From Poronia punctata (taxonomy: Eukaryota > Ascomycota > Sordariomycetes > Xylariales > Xylariaceae): a stretch of 12,727 nucleotides of DNA. The stretch covers positions 1 to 12,727 of the forward strand of contig MU401980.1 of NCBI GenBank assembly GCA_022579005.1, written 5' to 3'. Shown in pieces: positions 1 to 7,319 of this stretch (its first letter is position 1; every line of letters starts with the position of its first letter). The notes under the pieces are model-generated. The model searched no databases, had not been told where the DNA came from, and saw only the letters and a list, made by a program, of their open reading frames with translations. The position numbers and the translations under genes were made by a program.

Positions 1-2548
1 TATTTATAAATAAGTATTTTTATTTAAAAAATAATTAAATTTTATAAGTAAAGTTTAAAAAAATATAAGTTAGTAGTTTTTATAGTTTAGTAGTACTTTG
101 TGCTTAGCAAACTATAATTTTTTTTTATTATATTATATTATATATATAATACTATTAAAAAAATATTTTTAAATGTTTATTTATTTACTTAAAAAGTAGT
201 TATTAAAATTTTATATATTTTTAATAGCTTTTTTTATTAAATTTAGTTACTATTTAATAGTTAAAATTTATAATAGTTTTTAAATTTAAACTAGTTTTAA
301 TTTTTATTACTAGTAGTATATTTATTTTTATATATACGTTAGCTTTTATATTATTTAAAATATTATTTATTTATAAAAAAATTTTATTATTTAATAGTAT
401 ATAGCTAAATATAAAAAGGTTTTTTTTATATACTTATTTATTATATTTATTTTTTTATACGTATTAATGTTTAATAACACTTTTTTTAAGTAAAAGTTTA
501 TTTATTTTAAAGTTATTTTTTTAAAGTTTGCTTTTTTTTAAAAAAAAAAAGCGTTAGCATTATAATTATAAGCTATAAAAATTACTTTAATTTAAGCTTA
601 TTAATTTAAGCTATTTTCTTTTAATAAGTAATTATAAAAAATATATTTTTATTTTTTATAGTTAAAGCATTAGCTTTTAATAATAAAAGTTTTTATTTTT
701 TTAGCTAATATTTTAAATTATAGTTATAAAAAAGGTTGCAAACTAGGTTTTTTTTTATTATAAGGTTATATATAATTTTTTATAATAATATTTAGTTTTA
801 CTAAGTTTATTTAAATTATTTTAATAATATTATTATTATAAAAGTTGTTTATATTGCTTATAAGCTTTTAAGCTAGCTTACGTTTATTTTTTTACTAAAA
901 AATATAAACTACTTATATATAATATTAAATAAATATATTAAAGTTAATATTATTATTAAAATATTAAGCTATAGTTTTTTATTATAAGTAAATAACTAAT
1001 TTATTATAAAACTTTTTTTTTATTTAGCTTATAAAATTTTTTGCTTACTAGCAAGTTATATAAAGTTATTTTTAAAGTTTTAATAGTTAGCTAAGCTTTT
1101 TATTTTTAACTTTTAATACTTAACTTTAATATATTGCTTTTAGTTTATATTTTTATATTTACTTTTTAAGTAATTTAAAAGCTTAGTTAGTATATTAATT
1201 ATATTAAAATAATTATTTTATAAATATAGCTATAAGTTTTTAGCTACTATATTTTTAAAATATGCTTTAATATTAGCTAATTTAGCTTTATTATTAATAA
1301 ATTAGTTTTTATTAGCTTTAAAGCAATTATATATATATTATAGCTATACTTTAAATCTAACTTTGTTTTTATTTTTTTTATTATAAAAAGTAAATACTTT
1401 TATTTTTATAAATTTGTAAAGCTATATTATTATAATAGTTAAAGTTATAATGTTTTAAAATAAAAACTAGCTATAAGCTAGTAAGTTTACTATTTATTAG
1501 TTAATATTAATAATTTAACTTTTAAAGTAATTAATTTTTTTATATGCTAACGCTAGCTTTTAAGCTATATAGTTTATAATTTTATTTTAGTTTAGTACTA
1601 GTAAAAGTGCACTTTTATTATAGTTATAACTTTAATTTTTTATTAATTACTTTAAACATTATACTTTAGCTTTAAGCTTTGCGCTTTTTTTTAATTTTAA
1701 ATAAGTTAAAAAATAAGTTTAATAAACTAAGTTAGCTATAGTTTATTTATTATTTAATAATAAGCAATATATTAAGTTAGCTTAAACTTAATAAGCAATT
1801 ATTATTAAAGTTTAAATTTTAAATTTTTAAAATATTATATTAAAATAAGTGCTTATTAAGTTATTAAATGCTTTAATATTTATAGTTTTATTAAACTTAA
1901 AAATTGCTTTACGTTTATTTTTAATAAAAGCTATAAATAAAAAACTAAGTTTGTTTATTTTTTTAATATATAGCTTAGCAAAAGTTTTTATAATATTTTA
2001 TATTTTTTAATAAAAATCTTTAATTATAAATATATAATAAAAGTTTTTAAAAGTATTTTTAGCAAAATATTAGTTAAAAACTTAAGCTTGCTTTACTAAG
2101 GTATTAAAAGTTTTTTTATTTTTAAATCTTTTAAAGTTATAGCTTAAAATCTTAATACTTATTTTTTAAAAAAAAATAAAAGATTATAATAAATTGTTTA
2201 CAAGCTTTTATTTATAAGATTTTATTAATTTTTAAAATAGTTTTAATAAAGTTACTATTTAAATATAATACTTTAGCTAAAGCTTATTACTTTATAGCTA
2301 CGCGCATTTTTATACGCTCTTTATTTTTTTAAGCTATAATTTTAGTTAATATAAGTAGCTAAAGTATTAATTTTAGTAAACTAGTTAAGTAGTACTACTA
2401 AGTTAAGTTAGTTTAATTTAAATTAAATTAGCAAGTTAAAGTAACATACTTTTTAACTTATATTAATAACTTTAAAATTATTATAATTAAGTTATAAAAA
2501 AGCAAAGCTTTTAAAAATAACTTAATTTATTAATAAAAATCTTAAAGT

Positions 2549-2565
2549 AAAAAAAAAAAAAAAAA
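2549..2565. repeat. A17 homopolymer run
   Basis: Seventeen consecutive A residues follow GT and precede GGCT. This could be a leftover poly(A) tail of a retroposed element, or simple slippage in AT-rich DNA. Nothing nearby decides between them. Confidence 0.6.
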
Positions 2566-2730
2566 GGCTTTAAAATCTTATAAAGTATATAAACTTATAT
2601 ATATATGCTTTAATAAAGCTATAGCTGTTTATAAGTATAGGCCTTAGTATTTATAGTTAAAAAAGATAATAGCTATAAGCTACTTAGTTAGCTATACTGC
2701 TATTTAACTAATTTATAACTCTTAGTTAGT

Positions 2731-2770
2731 ATAGCTATTTTAATATCTTTATAGCTATTTTAATATCTTT
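2731..2770. repeat. Two perfect tandem copies of a 20-bp unit
   Basis: ATAGCTATTTTAATATCTTT occurs at 2731-2750 and again at 2751-2770. A partial third start (ATAGCT) follows at 2771, and a related stretch begins at 2791. Two identical copies in otherwise heavily mutated DNA suggest that the duplication is younger than most of the mutation, or arose by slippage. Confidence 0.8.
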
Positions 2771-2874
2771 ATAGCTAAATTTATACTTATATAGCTATTT
2801 TAACTAAAGAGAATCTTTGCTTATATAGCTAGATTTAACTATATTAAAAGCTAGCCTATATAGCTAAATTAAGC

Positions 2875-2940
2875 TATACTTATACTTATACTTATACTTA
2901 TACTTATACTTATATTTATACTTATAATTATAATTATAAT
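2875..2940. repeat. Hexamer satellite (TATACT)n, 11 units
   Basis: There are eleven consecutive 6-base units. Units 1-6 and 8 are TATACT, unit 7 is TATATT (one C-to-T change), and units 9-11 are TATAAT. It is a simple-sequence array inside the AT-rich block. Confidence 0.9.
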
Positions 2941-2985
2941 TACTTTTTAAAATATATAAAATACTTATAATATTATTTAATCTTT

Positions 2986-3003
2986 TATATATATATATAT
3001 ATA
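2986..3003. repeat. (TA)9 dinucleotide run
   Basis: Nine TA units occur in the AT-rich block. This is simple sequence with no assigned role. Confidence 0.85.
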
Positions 3004-3227
3004 ATTAAATTAACTTATATAATATAATAGTTAAGTACTTAAAATATAATATAATATAATATATATAAACTATAAAATTATAATTTAAACTTTTACCTTT
3101 ATAAAAAAAACCTTTTTAAAAATAAAATATAATATAAATAATAGTAATAAGTTATATATACTATATATATATATATAATATAAAATATAGCTATAAAAAT
3201 ATTTCTTTTTTAATATATAATCTTTTT

Positions 3228-3370
3228 TAAGACGGTCTCTATTTAAAGACAATCTTTAAAGTAATAGACCGTCTTAGAGTTAGTACTATTTTTACTATAA
3301 GACGCGCAGCTGATCATGTCCGCCTAGAGATCGTCTTACGATTTAGAGATCATCACCGTGATCGTCTCAT
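3228..3370. repeat. Cluster of short inverted repeats at the left composition border
   Basis: TAAGACGGTCT at 3228-3238 is matched by its exact reverse complement at 3266-3276. Between them is a nested hairpin with TTTAAAGA at 3242-3249, loop CAA, and TCTTTAAA at 3253-3260. A second pair is TAAGACG at 3298-3304 with CGTCTTA at 3332-3338. GATCGTCT occurs directly repeated at 3329-3336 and 3360-3367. The motif therefore recurs about five times in mixed orientation within 143 bases, right where the AT-rich block stops. It may be a terminal or subterminal remnant of a transposon, but I cannot name a family. Confidence 0.6.
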
Positions 3371-3763
3371 ACAGAGGGTGCCACACGGTAATGTAATGAC
3401 CTTCCACCCCTTGCCAAAAAAGTGACCTGCCAAGTAAACACCTTACCTCACAGGCACCTCGTACGCTGGCACCGTAGGACTAGAGGCACACCTTGCTTAC
3501 CTTGAACGGACCTTATATAGATTATTTTGCAATATTTTAATAATTGCAATTTGCATAGTGTAGGAACTTGTAAAGGCAGAAACAATTTACATAGTTACAA
3601 ATGTAATTATCCCACACAACACGTCTTACACCGTGTGACCCGAGATGAAAAGGACCCTGTACACCTCGTTTTTCATCCCAGAAAAACATCCGCATAAATG
3701 CACCGATATGTAGCCTCCCTTATACATTACACAACTAGACAATGCTAATTCTGTCGCCCTCTC
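3371..3763. other. 3' flanking region of aconitase, no gene seen
   Basis: This stretch of about 390 bases between the stop codon and the inverted-repeat patch has ordinary to moderately AT-rich composition. It must contain the 3' UTR and cleavage site. I see no exact AATAAA downstream of the stop on the coding strand. A TGTAATGTATA-like stretch at about 3732-3722 resembles fungal efficiency elements, which is weak evidence. No coding region, tRNA or other RNA gene was recognised. Confidence 0.5.
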
Positions 3764-6621
3764 TCATGCTGCGTTCTTCTTGGCCATGGTGTTCAGTGCG
3801 CTTCCATTCTTGAACCACTCGATCTGGGGCTCATTGAAGGTGTGGTTCAGCTTGATGTCGAACGTCTCGCCGGTCTTGGGGTGCACTCGGAGAGTCATAG
3901 GTTGGCCAACTGTCAGCTCCGTGCAAAGCAAGTCGACCTAGGAAGAGTGTCAGTGTATTTGTCAACTAATAGGATCTTCGGCATGGCCGTCCGGCTCCAG
4001 CCCACGCGGAGAACTAACCTTGTCATCCGGCTTGATCTTGTCGTAGTCAGCGGGATCAGCAAAAGTAAGCGGAAGCATACCCTGCTTTTTCAGGTTTGTT
4101 TCGTGGATACGGGCAAAGCTACGAGTTATGATGGCGAGGCCACCGAGATGCCGGGGCTCAAGGGCTGCATGCTCACGCGAGCTGCCTTCGCCATAGTTCC
4201 AGTCGCCGACGACGACCCACTTAATGCCCTTGGCCTTGTAGTCGCGGGCAACCGCTGGGACGGCATCCCATTCCTTAGTGGTAACATTCTTCACCTTGTT
4301 AGCCTCGCCATTCGCTTCATTGATGGCACCAATCAACATGTTGTTCGAAATATTGTCCAGGTGACCTCGGTACTTGAGCCAGGGGCCAGCCATGGAAATG
4401 TGGTCAGTCGTGGTTTTGCCCTGGGCTTTGATAAGGATGGGCATATCGAGAGCGTCCTTGCCATCCCAAGGCGCGAATGGCTTCAATACCTGGAGACGGT
4501 CCGAAGAGGTGGAAACTTGAACCTGCACTGTGGATCGGTCGGCAGGTGGTGCCTGGTATGTGTCCTCACCCGCGTCGAATCCTCGGCTCGGGAGGGGCTC
4601 ACCGCTGGGGGGAGAGAGCATAAACTCGTTACCTTCCTTGTCCTTGAGCTTGTCAGTGAGAGGGTTGAAGGACAGAGAACCGGCAATGGACATTGCAACG
4701 ACCAAGTCTGGGGAGGTGACGAAGGAATGCGTAGCGGGGTTCCCGTCATTGCGGCCGGTGAAGTTACGGTTGTAGGACGAGAGGATTGAGTTGGGGGTGC
4801 CCTTCTTGACATCCTTGCGGTCCCATTGGCCAATGCAAGGCCCGCAGGCGTTGGCGAGGACGGTGCCGCCGAACTCTTCGAATGTGTGAAGCTGGCCGTC
4901 CCGGGCAATGGTAGCGCGGATCTGCTCCGAGCCTGGAGTAACGACAAAGGCAGACTTAGCTTTGATACCGTGGTTTAGAGCATCACGTGCGATGGAGGCA
5001 GCACGGTTCATATCTTCATAGGATGAGTTAGTGCAAGATCCGATGAGGCCAACCTTGAGCTCATCGGGCCAGTTGTTGGCCTTAACAGCCTCGGCGAACT
5101 TGGAGATGGGGGTAGCCAGATCAGGCGTGAAGGGGCCATTGATGTGAGGCTCGAGCTCAGAGAGGTTGATCTCTATGACCTGATCATACTCGGCGCCCTC
5201 GTCTTGCCTTAGTTCCTGGGCGTAATCCCGAGCGAAATCCCCGATAGCAGTTCTCTTCGTAGATGCAAGATAATCGTACATGCGATCATTGAACGGGAAG
5301 AGGGAGGTGGTGGCTCCAATCTCAGCACTGTTACCAACTTCAAGTCAGCCATTGGCACGCACAAAAAAACGCAAACGATCAGGGGCCACTCTCGTGGTAG
5401 GATTGCAGTTGAAATCGACGGGAACGCACCCCATGTTGCCTATTCGCCACCGTCATGTTAGCATTCTTCGGAAATGGAAGTCATAGACAAAAATTCTTAC
5501 AAATGGTACCCATCCCAGTGGCAGAGATGCTGTCAACGCCAGGTCCGAAGTACTCGACAATGGCGCCGGTACCACCCTTGACAGTCAGAATGCCGGCAAC
5601 CTTAAGAATGATATCTGTCGTGCTAGTCAGTAATTTGCACGCTACTACCATATCAATACAGTGGGAACACACCTTTGGGCGCAGTCCAGCCGGACACCTG
5701 GCCAGTAAGCTTAACACCGATAAACTTAGGTGCCTTTAATTCCCACGGTAGATTAGCTGTATCCATGTCAGCAACCATCCCACCAAAATGCAAGGTGGAT
5801 TGCACGCGGGCAGACCGTGCTCTCCGTACAATGGTCGATTGCTTAAATGCCTATCAAAATCAGCTTACCCATAACATCGACAGCATCGGCACCACCAACA
5901 CCGATAGCGCACATTCCTAGACCGCCAGCGTTGGGGGTGTGTGAATCGGTGCCGATGAGTAAACCACCGGGGAAGGCGTAATTCTCGAGGAGAATCTGGT
6001 GGATGATACCAGATCCAGGACGCCAGAAACCAATATTATACTTAGCACAAGCAGATGACAAAAAGTCATAAACCTCCTTGTTAATGTTGACTGCGCGTTC
6101 CAAATCCTTCTCGCCGCCTATCTGAGCCTCGATCAAGTGGTCGCAATGGACGGTGGTGGGATTGGCAACTTTAGGCATGCCGGCGGACATGAATTGCAAA
6201 ATGGCCATCTGTGCCGTCGCATCCTGGCAAGCAACGCGATCAGGGCGCAGTTTGAGGTAGGAAACACCACGCTGAATGTCTTGCCCATGTGGATCATCCA
6301 GATGAGAATATAAAATCTTCTCGGCATACGTCAGGGGTCGGTTCAGGCGTGAGCGCACGACAGCCAGGTTCTCCGACATCTTCTTATAGTTGATGAAGTT
6401 GCCCTCCTCCCAGTTGTTTTGCTTGACCTACAGTTGCGGGAAATATTAGCGCAAATCGAAACCGCGATCCCGATCGCATCGCGGTAGCATCGCATCGATG
6501 GACAACTTACCTTCTTGTCAAGAGGGGAGTCACCAACTGTGGCCATGGTTCTGCGAAGACCCAGGTTCGCCACAGCCCGCGAGCGGGCAGCATGACCCAA
6601 GACCTGTCGTGTGGCCAACAT
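3764..6621 (-). CDS. ACO1: Mitochondrial aconitate hydratase (aconitase), complete, seven exons
   Basis: This gene encodes the TCA-cycle enzyme that interconverts citrate and isocitrate via cis-aconitate in the mitochondrial matrix. Exons in transcription order are 6621-6511, 6427-5869, 5756-5673, 5614-5501, 5439-5430, 5327-4019 and 3937-3764 (TGA at 3766-3764). They total 2361 nt, or 786 residues, close to the usual fungal length of about 780. Residues 1-25 are rich in Arg and Ala with no acidic residue, as in a mitochondrial presequence. The Fe-S catalytic domains cover about residues 60-500, and the C-terminal swivel domain about 580-710. The cluster cysteines are C391 ([10 protein letters not shown]) and C454/C457 (ACGPCIGQW). 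At a constant +33 offset from pig numbering (from memory) I find Q105, D133, H134, H180, D198, H200, N291, E295, N479, R480, R485, R613, S675 and R677. The start is the first in-frame ATG after an in-frame TGA at 6690-6688, with A at -3. A cytosolic form starting at M26 is possible but unsupported. Confidence 0.97.
3938..4018 (-). other. Aconitase intron 6 (81 nt)
   Basis: The donor is GTTAGT and the acceptor is TAG. A CTGAC branch-site match lies at 3953-3949. The intron is phase 0, between K729 and V730. Reading on without splicing gives a non-homologous tail, whereas splicing gives the conserved [18 protein letters not shown] and a normal C terminus. Confidence 0.94.
5328..5429 (-). other. 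Aconitase intron 5 (102 nt), downstream of the microexon
   Basis: The donor is GTGCGT and the acceptor is CAG. A CTGAC branch-site match lies at 5348-5344. The intron splits the codon for G293 after its second base, so the next exon starts T then GCT GAG (A294, E295). Confidence 0.92.
5430..5439 (-). other. ACO1: 10-nt microexon (exon 5) of the aconitase gene
   Basis: The exon is ten bases, GCAACATGGG on the coding strand, with split codons at both ends. It completes C290, encodes N291 and M292, and begins G293. Without it the conserved stretch [13 protein letters not shown] cannot be assembled and the frame shifts. It is bounded by an upstream TAG acceptor and a downstream GTGCGT donor. N291 matches pig N258, an active-site asparagine near the iron-sulfur cluster (pig numbering from memory). 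Gene finders often miss exons this short. Confidence 0.93.
5440..5500 (-). other. Aconitase intron 4 (61 nt), upstream of the microexon
   Basis: The donor is GTAAGA and the acceptor is TAG. A CTAAC branch-site match lies at 5461-5457. The intron splits the codon for C290 after its first base. Confidence 0.92.
5615..5672 (-). other. Aconitase intron 3 (58 nt)
   Basis: The donor is GTGTGT, a weaker but acceptable site, and the acceptor is CAG. A CTGAC branch-site match lies at 5630-5626. The intron splits the codon for D252 and joins SGWTAPK to DIILKVAGI. Confidence 0.92.
5757..5868 (-). other. Aconitase intron 2 (112 nt)
   Basis: The donor is GTAAGC and the acceptor is CAG. A CTGAC branch-site match lies at 5771-5767. 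The intron splits the codon for A224 after its first base and joins the conserved GGADAVDVM to ANLPWELK. Confidence 0.93.
6428..6510 (-). other. Aconitase intron 1 (83 nt)
   Basis: The donor is GTAAGT at 6510-6505 and the acceptor TAG ends at 6428. A CTAAT branch-site match lies at 6449-6445. The intron is phase 0, between K37 and V38. It contains the 9-base word ATCGCATCG twice on the plus strand (6473-6481 and 6489-6497). Confidence 0.93.
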
Positions 6622-6695
6622 CTTTGACGACGACAGACCTCCAAGGGATGGACAGAAAGGGAATTCACAAGAAGTATAGGCTAGCAATCAAGCTT

Positions 6696-6703
6696 CCCCG
6701 GGG
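6696..6703. promoter_or_regulatory. CCCCGGGG palindrome, possible CreA-type site
   Basis: This perfect 8-bp palindrome matches the degenerate CreA carbon-repressor consensus SYGGRG on both strands (CCGGGG). A second loose match, GTGGAG, is at 6826-6831. Because the consensus is short, chance matches are common. Confidence 0.2.
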
Positions 6704-6705
6704 TA

Positions 6706-6741
6706 TCAATGAACAAAGTAGAGAGGAGAAAGCAGCCGCAT
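6706..6741 (-). other. Possible upstream ORF in the aconitase leader, 11 codons
   Basis: An ATG at 6741-6739 opens MRLLSPLYFVH and ends at TGA 6708-6706, 84 bases before the aconitase ATG. It lies downstream of the CT-rich tract, so it could be within the mRNA. The base at -3 is T, a weak context that favours leaky scanning. It only counts if transcription starts upstream of 6741. Confidence 0.3.
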
Positions 6742-6809
6742 AAACAGTCTCTGGCCGGGAGAGATCTGAAAGGAATATGAAGGGAAGAAGAATGTGGTTT
6801 ATTGTGGTA

Positions 6810-6838
6810 GAGGGAAGGGAAGAAGGTGGAGGAGAGGA
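6810..6838 (-). promoter_or_regulatory. Pyrimidine-rich core promoter tract
   Basis: The plus strand is almost pure G and A here, so the coding strand is a CT-rich run. Such tracts often lie just upstream of the transcription start in filamentous fungi. This one sits about 190 bases before the start codon. The start site itself is not visible in the sequence. Confidence 0.45.
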
Positions 6839-7003
6839 CCTGGTTCCATCATAAAAGAAGCAGTGGATGGATGAATGGAGCCGAGTAGCGAAGCAGCTGC
6901 TTTCCGCGCTAGCAGATCCAGTCTCGGCTTCTTTTGCTTGATTCGAGCTGCTTGTATCGGCCATCCACCGGTTGGTATCAAGGTGTATTGCTCTATGTGT
7001 GAT

Positions 7004-7029
7004 TGTACTAGACCTACCTTTCTAGTACA
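7004..7029. repeat. 9-bp inverted repeat in the aconitase upstream region
   Basis: TGTACTAGA at 7004-7012 is mirrored exactly by TCTAGTACA at 7021-7029, with an 8-base spacer. It lies about 385 bases upstream of the start codon. The layout would suit a dimeric regulator or a small hairpin, but I do not recognise it as a known binding site. Confidence 0.4.
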
Positions 7030-7149
7030 TCTGGCCCACATTTACAGCGAGTAGTTGACGGTTGTGGCCGGATGAACGGACGAATCAGCATAGGCCTGAT
7101 TACTCCCTAGCAACTCTTATGGAGGGTTTAGCCGCCATTTGTGACCTCA

Positions 7150-7162
7150 CCTTCCTGGAAGG
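7150..7162. repeat. 13-bp near-perfect palindrome upstream of aconitase
   Basis: CCTTCC, one central base, then GGAAGG form a 6+1+6 palindrome in the distal upstream region. I do not assign it to any regulator. Confidence 0.3.
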
Positions 7163-7319
7163 TACAGCAAAGCTCTTGCGTAGGTTCCTCTATTTCCCTC
7201 GTCCTCTATCTTATCATATTTAGCTTTAACAATTAAGTCGAAGCACCTACTTACGCACCACCTACCTTATGTTAAAACCAACAGGTCATAAGAAGACTAT
7301 AATCAATATAATGCCTACA

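Larger units (their letters stand above)
1..3227. repeat. Left AT-rich block, RIP-like degenerate repeat DNA
   Basis: The G+C content is very low, roughly 10-25% line by line by eye. TAA and TAG stops are dense in every frame and no coding sequence is supportable. CpA and TpG are strongly depleted, and I find no TCA, TGA, CCA or TGG in this block. Surviving C is mostly in GCT, ACT or CTT. This matches C-to-T mutation on both strands, as in RIP of transposon DNA in Pezizomycotina. The original element is no longer recognisable. The block continues beyond the window. Confidence 0.8.
6622..7319 (-). promoter_or_regulatory. Aconitase 5' leader and promoter region
   Basis: This stretch of about 700 bases has ordinary base composition and separates the start codon from the right AT-rich block. 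On the coding strand it has pyrimidine-rich tracts, the longest at 6838-6810, which are common just upstream of transcription starts in filamentous ascomycete genes. I see no convincing TATA box or CCAAT box. It also holds a possible short upstream ORF (6706-6741), a CCCCGGGG palindrome, a 9-bp inverted repeat at 7004-7029 and a palindrome at 7150-7162. I found no second gene here, so the region probably serves only aconitase. The right limit is set by the shift in composition. Confidence 0.6.

Noticed and set aside
1..3227. AT-rich block as mitochondrial DNA or an organelle insertion
   Set aside because: No mitochondrial genes, tRNAs or rRNA motifs are readable, and the loss of CpA and TpG on both strands fits RIP-like mutation of nuclear repeats better.
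3228..3276. Hairpin as a rho-independent terminator or structured RNA gene
   Set aside because: The host is a fungus, where such terminators do not operate, and the stem is A/T-rich with no known RNA family features. It is kept only as an inverted repeat.
3842..4789. Open reading frame of 315 codons on the plus strand
   Set aside because: It lies antisense to aconitase exons 6 and 7 and crosses intron 6. Its translation resembles nothing I recognise, and it is explained by codon bias of the true gene on the other strand.
4483..4947. Open reading frame of 154 codons on the minus strand
   Set aside because: This is an out-of-frame reading of aconitase exon 6, which covers the same bases with clear homology in another frame.
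6622..6687. In-frame N-terminal extension of aconitase by 22 codons
   Set aside because: The apparent start is TTG, not ATG, and sits directly after an in-frame TGA at 6690-6688. The first in-frame ATG at 6621 begins a typical mitochondrial presequence.
6799..7041. 80-codon open frame upstream of aconitase on the minus strand
   Set aside because: It overlaps the CT-rich promoter tract, has low-complexity Pro and Leu content at its end, and shows no family features. Its internal ATG pair at 6852-6847 would give only a 17-codon peptide, probably upstream of the transcript.
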